NCBI RefSeq assembly: GCF_002327085.1
Contig: NZ_CP023429.1
Coordinates: forward strand, 2,284,383-2,348,382
DNA length: 64,000 nucleotides
Source: Neisseria weixii
GTDB taxonomy: Bacteria > Pseudomonadota > Gammaproteobacteria > Burkholderiales > Neisseriaceae
Direction of reading: 5' to 3'
Shown: one piece after another, positions 54,735 through 64,000 of the stretch
Numbering within the stretch: position 1 is the stretch's first letter
How the letters are laid out: each line of letters starts with the position of its first letter
Notes under the pieces: generated by a model
Told to the model about the DNA's origin: nothing
Databases searched by the model: none
What the model saw: only the letters and a program-made list of their open reading frames with translations
Program-made: the position numbers and the translations under genes

Positions 54735-54981
54735 GGTTAGTCTCCAAACTTCTAATAGTAAAACGCGATTTATACCATGAAAAGCAGCGTTTGTTCAAGT
54801 CGCTTTCTGAAAAAACGTGATTTACAGGGATAAAACCGCCTAATTGTTGCATTCGCGAAACGTTTTGCTTCGCGAAGAGATAAAGATGAATTATAACGGA
54901 TTTTTGACAAGCGCGCATCTGTTGTTCGCCAAAATAAAATCCAATGCCGTCTCAAAATATAGGGCATATTTCTGATAAACA

Positions 54982-55010
54982 CAAAAAAGCCCTGCTTATG
55001 CAGGGCTTTT
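54982..55010. terminator. Terminator of the M23 peptidase gene
   Basis: AAAAGCCCTGC and GCAGGGCTTTT with TTAT loop. A decayed uptake motif (GCCGTCTCAAAA) lies just before it near 54945. Confidence 0.88.
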
Positions 55011-55030
55011 GCTTGACACTTCAGACGGCC

Positions 55031-56353
55031 TTAATCCATTTGCGCCACAGAAACCGGCAAACCGCGCACGGCTGCCAATGTGGCATTGGCGGCTTTTTGC
55101 TGCTTGCGGAACGCGCTCATGTTATTCGGTGTCAGTTTCGGTGTCGGCAAGGCCACAGTAGCCGGACTCACAGGCTGGCTGTTGACACGCGCCTCATAGT
55201 GCAGATGCGGGCCGGTTGAGCGGCCGCTGCTGCCGACATAGCCGATAATATCACCGGCGCGTACGCTACCGGTCAGTTGTGAAAATGCACTCATGTGACC
55301 ATATAAGGTTTCCACACCATTGGCATGCATAACCATCACTGTGTGACCATAACCACCTTTCCAGCCTTTAAATGTAATCGTACCATCTGCAGCAGCACGA
55401 ATCGGCGTACCAGTTGGCGCGGCATAGTCGATACCTGTATGCATGCGCACAGTGCGTAAAACCGGATGCACTCGGTAGCCGTAAGGCGAAGAAATACGGG
55501 TATATTCAACAGGCTGAATGTTAAAGCCTTCTTTCTGCTGCAACGATTTACCGTTTTGATCGTAGTAGCTGCCGCCCTCTTCGTCGTCTTTACCTTGGCT
55601 GTAGTAATAAGCATGGTAGGTTTTGCCGTTTTTCACGATCTCAGCGGCCAAAATATCACCCACACCCATTTGTTGGCCGCGGAAATACATACTGTTGTAC
55701 AGCAAGCGGATAACGTCGCCTTCTTTCAAGGTTTGCATATCGACGGTATCAGCAAAAATTTCGCGAAGTTGCAGATAGACATCTGACGGAATTTCAGCGC
55801 GCAGCATATCGCCGATGGCAGAGCTGCGAATTGTAATCGAACGCAGAGTCGGCATGGTTCTCATGTCGATTTCTTCGTTAGAAGCCTGCCATTTACCCTT
55901 GACCTTTTCCAGAGCCACCAAGTTGCGCTCTAATTCTTCATCAATGAAAAACTGCACATCGGTCACTTGACCCGCGGCATCTACACGGATATTCACGGAT
56001 TGATCGGCCTTCAGATTTTTCATGTCGCGTGTGGCATTGTTTTTTGCCATAATTGCTTTGATATCGGTTTGCGGTACGTCCATGCGGGTTAATACATCCG
56101 ACAGGGAATCGCCCTGTTGTACCACTTCTTGTACCCAGTAGCTGGAGTGAAAATTACCGGTTTCAACGTAAACTGCCGGTAATTCTTCCAATACGCGTTC
56201 AACTTTAAAGCCGCCCGCTTTGGGCATAGGCTCGGTCACTGCATAGGCCGTCATTACACCGGAAACCGGCAGCAGCATACCCAATAATGACCAACGCACC
56301 GGCTTGTTTCGCCAAAACCGGCTGAAAAAAGAATTTTTCGTTTGTTCAGACAC
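55031..56353 (-). CDS. M23-family peptidoglycan endopeptidase (MepM-like)
   Basis: 440 residues. One N-terminal membrane segment (about 20-40) places the rest in the periplasm. A LysM/OapA-like region (about 65-125; VQQGDSLSDVLTRMDV) precedes a linking domain and the LytM catalytic domain (about 285-400). Zinc and catalytic residues are H305 and D309 in HTGIDYAAP and H383, H385 in GPHLHYEARV. It should cut peptide cross-links during wall growth or separation. A gonococcal homologue with a role in piliation is known. Monocistronic, read away from the phosphoglycerate-mutase-like gene. Confidence 0.92.
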   Translation of the reverse strand: MSEQTKNSFFSRFWRNKPVRWSLLGMLLPVSGVMTAYAVTEPMPKAGGFKVERVLEELPAVYVETGNFHSSYWVQEVVQQGDSLSDVLTRMDVPQTDIKAIMAKNNATRDMKNLKADQSVNIRVDAAGQVTDVQFFIDEELERNLVALEKVKGKWQASNEEIDMRTMPTLRSITIRSSAIGDMLRAEIPSDVYLQLREIFADTVDMQTLKEGDVIRLLYNSMYFRGQQMGVGDILAAEIVKNGKTYHAYYYSQGKDDEEGGSYYDQNGKSLQQKEGFNIQPVEYTRISSPYGYRVHPVLRTVRMHTGIDYAAPTGTPIRAAADGTITFKGWKGGYGHTVMVMHANGVETLYGHMSAFSQLTGSVRAGDIIGYVGSSGRSTGPHLHYEARVNSQPVSPATVALPTPKLTPNNMSAFRKQQKAANATLAAVRGLPVSVAQMD

Positions 56354-56690
56354 TCGCCAGTCCTTCTTAATTTCTATTGCGGTTGAAGCCGCATGATTTA
56401 TTGTTAAAGCTGCATGTTTTGAAATCTGATTTATCTTAATCCGCCGATTTCAAACGGCCCCAAACGACTTGCGGCGGATTAAGATAAATCGACTTTACAG
56501 GCAGGATTATCCGGCCCAAATGATAGATTGACACTTGATTTTGCTGAATTTTACGCGTGCTTATTGTAGCACAAAACCATCTACCGCACCAAAAGGCCGT
56601 CTGAAACATCCTTAACCAATATTAGTCCACGCTTCATTGAATCAAGTTCAATATGGCGTAAAATAAGCGTTTTCGCTTCGCCCTACCCTT
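56354..56690. other. Intergenic region with a strong non-DUS inverted repeat
   Basis: No gene. GATTTATCTTAATCCGCC (56428-56445) and its exact inverse (56473-56490) are 27 bases apart; the loop holds a decayed uptake motif (TTTCAAACGGCC). One intact uptake sequence lies near 56594. The divergent promoters of both neighbours must be here. Confidence 0.6.
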
Positions 56691-57673
56691 ATGAAACTCA
56701 CGCTCGCCATTCCCGCACTCAACCGTCGCAACGATGAGACGCTGCCGCCGCTAAAACTTGACGCATTTAACCAAATCTTGCGATACGGACGTCTGAACAA
56801 AATGCCGCAAACGCCGTCTGAATTTTACCGCCGTCATCTGTGGCAAGGCAGCTTATTGGCACAGGCAAAGCGCAGGCTGAATATTCCGGCCAATCAGGCT
56901 GCAGCGTTTGCCAGCCCGCTGTGGCAGCAAATGGGTATGCACCAAGTCAATGTTATCAGCGGCGAGCATTTAAACATTCAAGCCGAAGAAGCCGAACAGT
57001 TTTGCCGGGAATTGAGCGATTTTTATCGGGAAGACAGTTGGCAGTTCCATCCATTGCGGCCGGACTTATGGCTAATTACCATGCCGTCTGAAAGCGATTG
57101 GGATGTGGCACCGATATGGGATATTGGCGGACAAATCGGCGCTACCGACCAAGCCACAGGCCGCGATGCCCTGCAATGGCTCAACAAGCAAACCGAAATG
57201 CAAATGTGGCTGCACAACCATCCACTCAACCAGCAGCGCCAAAGCCAACCAGCCCCGCACTCAACGGCCTGTGGTTATGGCAAGACATTCACGGCATCAG
57301 CATGCATACGGGTTTACTCGCCAGCGACAGCCCGTGGGCAGCCTTTTACCCGCACCAGCGCATCAAGGCGCCTGATGATTTCAACGCGTATTTGAATGCA
57401 GCCAACGAATCCGGTTTATCCGTTTCAGACAGCCTGATTTTCTTGGATAATTTGGTCGTGACCGGGCAAACCGGCGATGTGTTCGCCTATCAGGAAATTC
57501 TGCAAAATTGGGAAAACCGCTGGTTTTCACCCTTGTGGCAAGCCTTGCAATCAGGCCGTCTGAAACAGCTGACGATTGCAACCGATGGCGAAAACGGCGG
57601 CGAATTGGTGATGACTTCAAAATCCAAATGGGCATTTTGGAAAGCAAACAAAAACTTTAACGGCATTTGGTGA
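56691..57673 (+). CDS. RpfE-type/phosphoglycerate-mutase-like hypothetical protein, one frame break
   Basis: Starts MKLTLAIPALNRRN and contains LQWLNKQTEMQMWLHNHPLNQQR followed, after the break, by PALNGLWLWQDI. This W..LN..QM.LH.HP.N..R.....LN.LWLW pattern marks the betaproteobacterial proteins often labelled as RpfE-type regulators or cofactor-independent phosphoglycerate mutases. No catalytic metal motifs of true iPGM are visible, so I give no function. One C is missing around 57249-57256. About 327 aa joined. Several uptake sequences lie inside. Confidence 0.75.
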
Positions 57674-57689
57674 CCATGTGAAAACAACA

Positions 57690-57725
57690 AACAGGCCGTC
57701 TGAAACGTTTCAGACGGCCTGTTTA
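57690..57725. terminator. Uptake-sequence terminator
   Basis: AACAGGCCGTCTGAAAC directly followed by GTTTCAGACGGCCTGTT, a near-perfect 34-base palindrome between convergent genes. Confidence 0.87.
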
Positions 57726-57745
57726 ATCAATAACAAAAACAATAA

Positions 57746-58426
57746 TTACATTTGTTGTTGCGCAGCACGGATGGCGTTTTGATCAGGGGTGATCAACACT
57801 TCTACGCGGCGGTTTTGCGCACGGCCTTCGGCAGTGGCATTAGACGCGATTGGCTGACGTGAACCGTAACCGGCGGTGGTCAAACGCGAACCGCTCACGC
57901 CGCGTGATTGCAGGTAAGTGGCCACAGATTGTGCACGGTTGCGAGACAATGGCTCGTTGATGGCATCAGAACCGGTGTTATCGGTATGGCCATTGATGGT
58001 CAACGTGGTGTCTGGGTATTGAACCAGCGTTTGTGCCGCAGCGTTCAGAGCGTTTTGCGCGTTAGTGCTCAAGACAGCGCTACCGGTTGCGAAGGTGACG
58101 TTTTCGGGCATAACCAATTTGATTTGGTTGCCTTGGCGCTCTACTTCCACGTTGGTATTGGCCAAGCTTTCACGCAGTTTTTTCTCTTGGTAATCCATGT
58201 AGCCACCTACGCCTGCGCCGACTGCGCCACAGGCCAAGGCTGAGTTACGCGCGCCTTTGCTGCCGTGGGTCAACGCACCAACGATACCGCACACAGCAGC
58301 ACCACCTAAGCCGTAAACGGCCGTTTTGCTGGCGGTTTGCTGACCGGTCGTCGGATTGGTCACACAGCCTGCCAAAGCCAAAGGAGCGGCAACGATGGCC
58401 AGTGTCAAAGGTTTCAAGAATTTCAT
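57746..58426 (-). CDS. OmpA-family lipoprotein with glycine zipper (YiaD-like)
   Basis: 226 residues. Lipobox LAGC (C21), a glycine-zipper segment (about 40-80; GLGGAAVCGIVGALTHG, GAVGAGVGGYMDYQE) and a C-terminal OmpA domain binding peptidoglycan: FATGSAVLS, INGHTDNTGSDAINEPLSRNRAQSV and GYGSRQPIASN with the conserved D and R. Tethers the outer membrane to the wall. The start is placed at ATG 58426, which leads straight into the signal peptide; an upstream extension has no signal character. Confidence 0.9.
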   Translation of the reverse strand: MKFLKPLTLAIVAAPLALAGCVTNPTTGQQTASKTAVYGLGGAAVCGIVGALTHGSKGARNSALACGAVGAGVGGYMDYQEKKLRESLANTNVEVERQGNQIKLVMPENVTFATGSAVLSTNAQNALNAAAQTLVQYPDTTLTINGHTDNTGSDAINEPLSRNRAQSVATYLQSRGVSGSRLTTAGYGSRQPIASNATAEGRAQNRRVEVLITPDQNAIRAAQQQM

Positions 58427-58656
58427 GGTTTTCGTTTTCCTTTCGATAAAAACGTGCCTTTTTAAGGCTGTCCGAAATAGTTTGCCGGCTTGCACTCTCG
58501 CCAAGCCAACTTTTAGACATGGTTATCATAGCCAACATTTCAAATGCTTAAAAGCACGTTTAACCCGATATTACAAAGCTGTTCATGCGCTAACGTTTTT
58601 CCGCCGACACACTACCGTTTATCGCCTTTCCAGACAGGTTGATGGTTGCTTGTGGC

Positions 58657-59481
58657 TTATTTCTTTACATTTTCACGATGTTTCTGATACCAGCGCAGCA
58701 AGATAAATTTCAATCTGACCTTAACATCATAACCTACCGATCCTGCGCCCAGCACAAGCAATACCGCCGCCACAGGCAAAGCAAAATGATGGCCGATGGC
58801 CTGATAACCCAATGCGCCGATAATACCGCCCAAGATAAAAGTAGCCATCAAGCCCGAAAGCAGCCACATTTTCGGCTTATTGACACGAATATGCGGCAGG
58901 CGCGGATGATGTTGCTTGGAATAATACATGACCTTGGATAATTCAATGCCCAAATCGGTGGCCGAACCGGTCATGTGCGTTGAGCGAATTGCGCCGCCCG
59001 AGAGCAAAGTAATCACCGTATTGTGCATACCCATAATAAAGCAGAGCAAAAACAACGCCAAAGATGGCAAGGCAAACTGGCCAAAGCCGAGATCAAGCTG
59101 AAAAGCAGTGGCGCCAAACAAACCGAAAATCAAAAAATAAACTGCTTCCAGCCACATAGAAAAACCATAGCTACCACGAAAGCGTTTTTGCTGCATCCAT
59201 AAAATCACCCAGCTCGAATGCGCCGCGCCCATCACAAAACAAATCACGCTGATAAACGCCACCAGCACCACGCCCCATTCGCGCGTATAGGCCATGTCTG
59301 CCATCAAAGAAAGCGAGCCAGTAACATGCGACGTATAGCGGGCAAACGCAAAAAAGCCACCCGCATTGATTGCGCCGGCCAACAGCGCCATCACATAGCC
59401 CAACCAACGAAACCGCTCGTCTGAAATATGCTGCTCCCGTAAATACGGCCGATCAGCCTGCCAAAAAGGTGCCGTATGCAA
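58657..59481 (-). CDS. DUF1275 (YoaK-like) membrane protein
   Basis: 274 residues with six to seven hydrophobic segments. Family landmarks are visible: LLAGAINAGGFFAFARYTSHVTGSLSLMA near the N-terminus, CFIMGMHNTVITLLSGGAIRSTHMTGSATDLG in the middle (the duplicated HxTG-type motif), and a terminal helix pair. The family is widespread and has no established transport substrate. N-terminal 25 residues are hydrophilic. The gene is separated from neighbours and faces away from the following lipoprotein gene. Confidence 0.88.
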   Translation of the reverse strand: MHTAPFWQADRPYLREQHISDERFRWLGYVMALLAGAINAGGFFAFARYTSHVTGSLSLMADMAYTREWGVVLVAFISVICFVMGAAHSSWVILWMQQKRFRGSYGFSMWLEAVYFLIFGLFGATAFQLDLGFGQFALPSLALFLLCFIMGMHNTVITLLSGGAIRSTHMTGSATDLGIELSKVMYYSKQHHPRLPHIRVNKPKMWLLSGLMATFILGGIIGALGYQAIGHHFALPVAAVLLVLGAGSVGYDVKVRLKFILLRWYQKHRENVKK

Positions 59482-59730
59482 GCGTTCATATCGCTTGTTG
59501 CGTGCTTTTTTCCTAACAGATGCCGCTTGATGATGGTCATGCCATTCTATTTCCTTATTTTTTCAGACGGCCTGACCGCCCTGAATATTTATTCTGCAAA
59601 CACCATCATAACAGACCCATCTCACATTGAGCTGAATCCCAAGCAACAATATTACCGCTTGCTAAACCACAACAAAATGGCGTACATTAAACCTCACCAA
59701 ACCTCACCGACTCAATCAGGGGGCATCGCA

Positions 59731-60129
59731 ATGAAAAATATACGCAGCTTATTGATTCTCGGCGCAATTTCCACACTTGCCGCCTGCGCCACCACGCCCG
59801 AGCAAAAAGCCGAACGTGCCGCTGCGCAAAAACGTTACGAACAAAACCTGCAAATAACACTTGCCGCACAGTGCGATAAAGACACCGCATTATTGATGCA
59901 AAAGCAGTTTGAACAAGTCGAACAACCTACGGCACTTTCCAGCAAAGAGCAGCAGGAATTCCGCTTGAAATACATCGATAAAGTCACCGACCCGATGTTC
60001 CAAGCCTGCTACAAAATGGCTTGGCAAAACCACATCGCGCAACAAAAATTGCGTGAAGCCCGCTATTACCACGACTATTATGACGACTGGGGCCGGTACC
60101 GTCCGTTTTACCACCCGTTTTGGTGGTAA
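59731..60129 (+). CDS. Small lipoprotein with aromatic C-terminus
   Basis: 132 residues. Signal peptide with lipobox LAAC (C20), then a helical Glu/Gln/Lys-rich domain (TTPEQKAERAAAQKRYEQN...) containing two cysteines, and an end rich in Tyr, Trp and His (YYHDYYDDWGRYRPFY...WW). The ATG at 59731 has AGGGGG eight bases upstream; a much longer in-frame extension crosses the uptake sequence near 59566 and has no coding character. No family recognised. Confidence 0.78.
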   Translation: MKNIRSLLILGAISTLAACATTPEQKAERAAAQKRYEQNLQITLAAQCDKDTALLMQKQFEQVEQPTALSSKEQQEFRLKYIDKVTDPMFQACYKMAWQNHIAQQKLREARYYHDYYDDWGRYRPFYHPFWW

Positions 60130-60150
60130 CCGCACTTAAACCATTCGTTA

Positions 60151-60300
60151 CATCGAGACCTTTGCAAGCCCCCGATTGGTTTGAGTTCAGTTCGAAGTTA
60201 CCGCAGCACAGGAAAGTGCAGACATATCATTTAAAGACTAAGCTTTCGAGCGGCACACAACGAAGAAATATGCCAAAGATGGGGATTTTACAAAGATCTC
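60151..60300 (+). repeat. Dispersed ~135-bp repeat, copy 2
   Basis: Opens CGAGACCTTTGCAAGCCCCC and ends TTTTACAAAGATCTCAGGCC, the inverse. Shares ACATATCAT, TAAGCTTT.GAG.GGC and AACGAAGAAATA with 5073-5205. Lies just before the TraB/GumN gene; an inverted copy lies just after it. Confidence 0.75.
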
Positions 60301-60336
60301 AGGCCGTCTGAACGAATCTACTTTCAGACGGCCTTA
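60300..60336. terminator. Uptake-sequence hairpin upstream of the TraB/GumN gene
   Basis: AGGCCGTCTGAA and TTTCAGACGGCC around a 10-base loop. Confidence 0.7.
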
Positions 60337-60377
60337 TCTATAATTTAATTTCTGGATAAAGAGGCCGTCTCAACTCC

Positions 60378-61294
60378 ATGCGTTATTTTTTCTTTTTATT
60401 GTTGTGGCTGTTTGCCGCCGCCGCTTCAGCCAGAGGCGTCCCCGAAGCCGATACATTTCTTTATGAAATCAGCAAACCCGGCCGGCCGGTTTCCTACCTG
60501 CTCGGCACCATCCACGTCGGCAAACTCAACGCCGCCCTGCCTGCCGATCACCGCCGCACACTCAACCGCGTGTCGCAATTGGTGGTTGAAAGCGACGAAT
60601 CTAGCATGACGGCTGCCGACACCTCAAAAATGCTGCAAATGATGGCCGACAACCGCCCTTTAAAACTAAGTTTGGGCAATGCACGCATGCATCGGTTGCA
60701 AAATATGTTGGCCACCGGTCAAGAGCGCTCCGACTTTTCCCCCGATTCCCAAATCAAACCGTGGGCGTTTTGGCTGCTGACCCAAAGCACCTTCAATCCC
60801 AAGGGTTATACTTATGAATACGGCATCGACAATCTGCTGATTCAGCGCGCCCAAAAGCTCAATAAGCCGGTGATTGCATTGGAAGGTACGGAGCAGCTCA
60901 GCTATTTCGTCCACCTGCCCGAAGATGCCATCATCCGCTCGTTTGATGCTTTGGAAAAACACCGCCAAGCCTTTCTGAACGACATCATCACCTTAGAAAA
61001 CGATTACCGCCGCCAACGCGCTAAAAAAGTATGGGCGGAAATCGCCGATCCGCGCATCAATTAAGATTCTTGCCACGCAGAGACCATCCGTTGTGGCATG
61101 AACTGATCTACGGCAAATTACTCACCCGGCGCAACCAAATCTGGCTGCCCAAGCTGATTGAAATCCTGCCGCACAAACCGACCCTGATTGCCGTCGGCGC
61201 TGCGCATTTGTTCGGCGAACAAGGCTTGATTGTGCGTCTGCGCCAAGTTGGCTATCAAGTTAGGCCGGTTAAGGTTAAAGTGGGGACGCACTAA
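60378..61294 (+). CDS. TraB/GumN family protein, one frame break
   Basis: Exported protein of the TraB/PrgY/GumN (Tiki-like) family, probably a metalloprotease-like or hydrolase fold whose bacterial function is unclear. Signal peptide ends AAAASA. The two GX2H motifs are GTIH in SYLLGTIHVGK and GAAH in IAVGAAHLFGEQG. A base is missing around 61059-61062, between ADPRI and RFLPRRDHPLWHELI. About 305 aa joined. It is flanked by inverted copies of a dispersed repeat, which could mark it as a mobile or rearranged segment. Confidence 0.83.
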
Positions 61295-61305
61295 TTCATC
61301 AGGCC

Positions 61306-61440
61306 GAGAGCTTTGCAAAATTTCCATCTATGCCACATTCTTCCTTATGCGCTGCTCGAAAGCCCAGCCTTTACATGAATCCGTCTCCGCTTTCAGTGTT
61401 GTTATCACTTCAAACCGCACTCAAATCCGGTGTTTTGCCA
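61306..61440 (-). repeat. Dispersed ~135-bp repeat, copy 3 (reverse)
   Basis: Reverse complement begins GCAAAACACCGGATTTGAG, contains GGGCTTTCGAGCAGCGCATA and ends TTTTGCAAAGCTCTCGGCC. It aligns with copy 1 at both ends and with copy 2. The remaining 61441-61605 holds one full uptake sequence (near 61461) and two partial ones, no gene. Confidence 0.7.
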
Positions 61441-61605
61441 AAGCCCCTACGTCTGAAACCTTTCAGACGGCCTCGAATCTATTGCCATCTCCGTTTCATA
61501 CATTCTCGTCTGAAACATCCCGCCGCCCGATATTTATGCCGAAGCATTTATCCCAAGCCCGATTGCATTTACAATAGCGCCTGATTCAAATACACACCCA
61601 CCACC

Positions 61606-62531
61606 ATGAATATCCACCTCGGCCGCCATCACCCGCCCGAATGTCCGCAAGGCGCAGCAGTAACCATCGGCAACTTCGACGGCGTGCATCTCGGCCACAA
61701 ACACATTCTGCAAACCCTCAAACGCCAAGCCGACACTCTCAACCTGCCGGTTGTCGTGGTGATTTTCGAGCCGCAGCCGAAAGAGTTTTTTGCCAAAAAA
61801 TTCAGCAAACCTCAGCCTTACCGTATATCTCCTTTGCGCACCAAGCTGGATTTATTGCGCCAAACCGAATGTGTCGACATCGTGTGGGTGTTGCCGTTTA
61901 CCCAAAGTTTCGCCGACATGCCCGCGCAAACCTTCATTGACGATTTGCTGCGCGACAAACTCAATACCCGCTACCTGCTCATCGGCGACGATTTCCGCTT
62001 CGGCGCCGGGCGCGAAGGTGGCTTTGAAATGCTGCAAGCCCAAAGCGGCATGCAGACCGAGCGCACCCCTTCCGTCATCGTCGAAGACATCCGCACCAGC
62101 AGCACCGCCGTTCGCCAAGCCCTTTCAGACGGCCGCTTGGCCTACGCGCGCAAATTATTGGGGCACGATTATGTGTTGGGCGGCAAAATCAAACACGGCA
62201 AAAAACTCGGCCGCACCATCAACGCCCCCACCGCTAACGTGCAGCTGCCGCCATACCACTACGCGCTGAGCGGCGTGTTTGTGGTCGAAGCCGATGGCCG
62301 CTTCGGCACCCGCCGCGGGTAGCCAGCTTTGGTTTCAACCCGACTGTATCCGACAAAAAAACACAGAAGCTGGAAGTGCATTTATTTGACTTCCAAGGCG
62401 GTTTATACGGTCAACGCTTAAACGTGCGCTTTTTGCACAAACTGCGCGACGAACAAAAATTCGATAACATCGACGCACTAAAAACACAAATTTTAAAAGA
62501 CATGGAAGCGGCGAAAAACTGGCAGCCGTGA
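61606..62531 (+). CDS. ribF: Bifunctional riboflavin kinase/FAD synthetase, one frame break
   Basis: Makes FMN and FAD. The N-terminal FAD synthetase domain has GNFDGVHLGHKHIL, LPFTQSFADMPA and IGDDFRFGAGREG; the C-terminal kinase domain starts around HDYVLGGKIKHGKKLGRTINAPTAN (flavin/ATP site). One G is missing in GGG at 62317-62319; after it VASFGFNPTVSDKK and VHLFDFQGGLYGQ follow to the stop at 62531. About 308 aa joined. Essential in most bacteria, so an error is likely. It precedes ileS, as in many Proteobacteria. Confidence 0.94.
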
Positions 62532-62539
62532 TTGTCATC

Positions 62540-62588
62540 AAAAAGGCCGTCTGAAAAACATTTCTGTTTTTCAGACGGCCTTTTTTTG
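62540..62588. terminator. ribF terminator (uptake-sequence pair)
   Basis: AAAAAGGCCGTCTGAAAAAC and GTTTTTCAGACGGCCTTTTT form an extended stem followed by a T7 run. Confidence 0.92.
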
Positions 62589-62756
62589 TCGGCAAACCGA
62601 ATTTTTAAAATCATGGAAATATCCCCCAACCCACACCAAACCCCTTATAAAAACAACACAATTCCGCTACAATAACGCATTACGATTTTTTCAGACGGCC
62701 TACCAAGCAAAAGGCCGTCTGAAACCCAATTACACCATATAAATCCGAGAACAAAC

Positions 62757-64000
62757 ATGACCGATTACAGCAAAACCGTCAACCTGCTTGAAAGCCCGTT
62801 CCCAATGCGCGGCAATCTGGCCAAACGCGAACCTGCATGGCTTAAAAGCTGGTACGAACAAAAACGCTACCAAAAATTGCGCGACAAAACCAAAGGTCGC
62901 CCGAAATTCGTTCTGCACGATGGCCCGCCGTATGCCAACGGTGACATCCACATCGGTCATGCCGTCAACAAAATTCTGAAAGACATCATCATCCGCAGCA
63001 AGACCCAAGCCGGTTTCGATGCGCCTTATGTGCCCGGCTGGGACTGCCACGGCCTGCCGATTGAAGTGATGGTGGAAAAACTGCACGGCAAAGACATGCC
63101 TAAAGCACGTTTCCGCGAATTGTGCCGCGAATATGCCGCCGAACAAATCGCCCGCCAGAAAAAAGACTTCATCCGCTTGGGCGTATTGGGTGATTGGGAC
63201 AATCCTTACCTGACCATGGATTTCCAAACCGAAGCCGACACCGTGCGCACTTTGGGTGAAATCTACAAAGCCGGTTATCTGTACCGCGGTGCCAAACCGG
63301 TGCAATTCTGTTTGGATTGCGGCTCATCATTGGCCGAAGCCGAAGTAGAATACAAAGACAAAATTTCCCCTGCCATCGATGTGGCTTATCTGTTTAAAGA
63401 CAACGCAGCATTGGCCAAAGCCTTCGGCGTGAACAGTATTGACGGCGAAGCCTTCGCCGTGATTTGGACCACCACTCCGTGGACGCTGCCGGCGAGCCAA
63501 GCGATTTCTGCCGGCGCAGAAGTCGTGTACCAACTGATTGCCACCGACAAAGGCCATTTGGTCTTGGCCAAAGATTTGGCGGAAGACGCGCTGAAACGCT
63601 ACGGCCTTTCAGACGGCATAACCGTCGTGGCCGAAACCACCGGCGCGCATTTGGAAAACCTGCATTTGAATCATCCGTTTATCGGCCGCGACATTCTGAT
63701 GCTCAACGGCGCCCACGTGACCACCGATGCCGGCACGGGCTTGGTACACACCGCCCCTGCCCACGGTTTGGAAGACTACACCGTCTGCAACCAATACGGC
63801 ATCGAGCTGTATAACCCTGTCAACGGCGAAGGCCGCTACATCGGCGAAGTGCCGCGTGTGGCCGGGCTGACCGTCTGGGAAGCCAATCCGGTGATTATCG
63901 AGTGGCTGCAAGAAAACAACCGTTTATTGTGCAACACCAAGCTGGAACACAGCTACGCCCACTGCTGGCGCCACAAAACCCCGCTGATTTACCGCGCCAC
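62757..64000 (+). CDS. ileS: Isoleucyl-tRNA synthetase, N-terminal part (runs off window end)
   Basis: Charges tRNA-Ile; class I synthetase. The first 414 residues are visible: the HIGH motif in [20 protein letters not shown] near residues 57-76, [13 protein letters not shown], and the editing (CP1) domain with the conserved [14 protein letters not shown] and the [15 protein letters not shown] block. The KMSKS motif lies outside the window. No frame break so far. Upstream, CTACAAT (about 62665) may be the -10, and two uptake sequences stand between it and the start. ATG follows CCGAGAAC. Confidence 0.97.
   Translation, partial: MTDYSKTVNLLESPFPMRGNLAKREPAWLKSWYEQKRYQKLRDKTKGRPKFVLHDGPPYANGDIHIGHAVNKILKDIIIRSKTQAGFDAPYVPGWDCHGLPIEVMVEKLHGKDMPKARFRELCREYAAEQIARQKKDFIRLGVLGDWDNPYLTMDFQTEADTVRTLGEIYKAGYLYRGAKPVQFCLDCGSSLAEAEVEYKDKISPAIDVAYLFKDNAALAKAFGVNSIDGEAFAVIWTTTPWTLPASQAISAGAEVVYQLIATDKGHLVLAKDLAEDALKRYGLSDGITVVAETTGAHLENLHLNHPFIGRDILMLNGAHVTTDAGTGLVHTAPAHGLEDYTVCNQYGIELYNPVNGEGRYIGEVPRVAGLTVWEANPVIIEWLQENNRLLCNTKLEHSYAHCWRHKTPLIYRA

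Noticed and set aside
56428..56490. Correia element
   Set aside because: The TATAG...ends and the internal Correia sequence are missing; only the word GGATTAA is shared.
1..64000. rRNA or tRNA genes, integrases, intact IS elements or prophage
   Set aside because: I found no tRNA cloverleaf, rRNA segment, transposase or phage gene; the only recombinase is the housekeeping XerC.

Overview
The window is chromosomal DNA of a Neisseria-type betaproteobacterium. The clearest sign is the 10-base DNA uptake sequence GCCGTCTGAA, which recurs roughly ninety times by eye. It is mostly preceded by AG (the AG-DUS dialect of commensal Neisseria rather than the AT-DUS of meningococcus and gonococcus), and many copies form inverted pairs that act as intrinsic terminators after genes. 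Gene content and order fit the genus: dxs-xerC-thioesterase-fba, yciI-bolA-ppiC-ppiC, grpE/dnaK, a trimeric porin, FimV/TspA-like protein and dRS3/NIME repeats.

Layout. 1-10 kb: thyA end, lapAB (LPS control), ilvE, uppP, dsbA, a SPOR-domain division protein, comM, ubiK, metK. 10-20 kb: a structured leader RNA before metK, lpxL, cysE, grpE and dnaK (each with a heat-shock-like promoter), a YcnI-type copper protein, a DEAD-box helicase, a glycine-zipper protein. 20-30 kb: a GntR/FadR regulator with an operator beside it, grxB, relA, a MOSC protein, dxs, xerC. 30-42 kb: fba, porin, truA, fimV, the yciI-bolA-ppiC operon, dtd and gluconate uptake genes. 42-46 kb: an AT-rich accessory island (below). 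46-64 kb: dnaE, rnm, pitA, anmK, rpmB/rpmG, an M23 peptidase, an OmpA lipoprotein, a TraB/GumN protein flanked by inverted repeats, ribF and the 5' part of ileS.

The most interesting region is 42091-46155. It encodes an outer-membrane barrel; a glycine-zipper peptide with a Sec signal followed by an exact double-glycine-type leader; two further peptide cassettes that keep only the end of that leader; three unrelated small membrane proteins, one after each peptide (candidate immunity proteins); and a stand-alone C39 peptidase with its own signal peptide. I read it as a bacteriocin-like export system in which Sec replaces the usual C39-ABC transporter, with a bank of exchangeable toxin/immunity modules. 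This is inference from sequence.

A caution for all readers: about 23 single-base (one two-base) frame breaks are spread over some 18 genes, including essential ones (metK, dxs, ribF). Nearly all are a missing base in a run of 2-7 identical bases. This looks like a homopolymer error profile of the assembly, not real gene decay. I therefore annotate these loci as single genes across the break and state where the break is.
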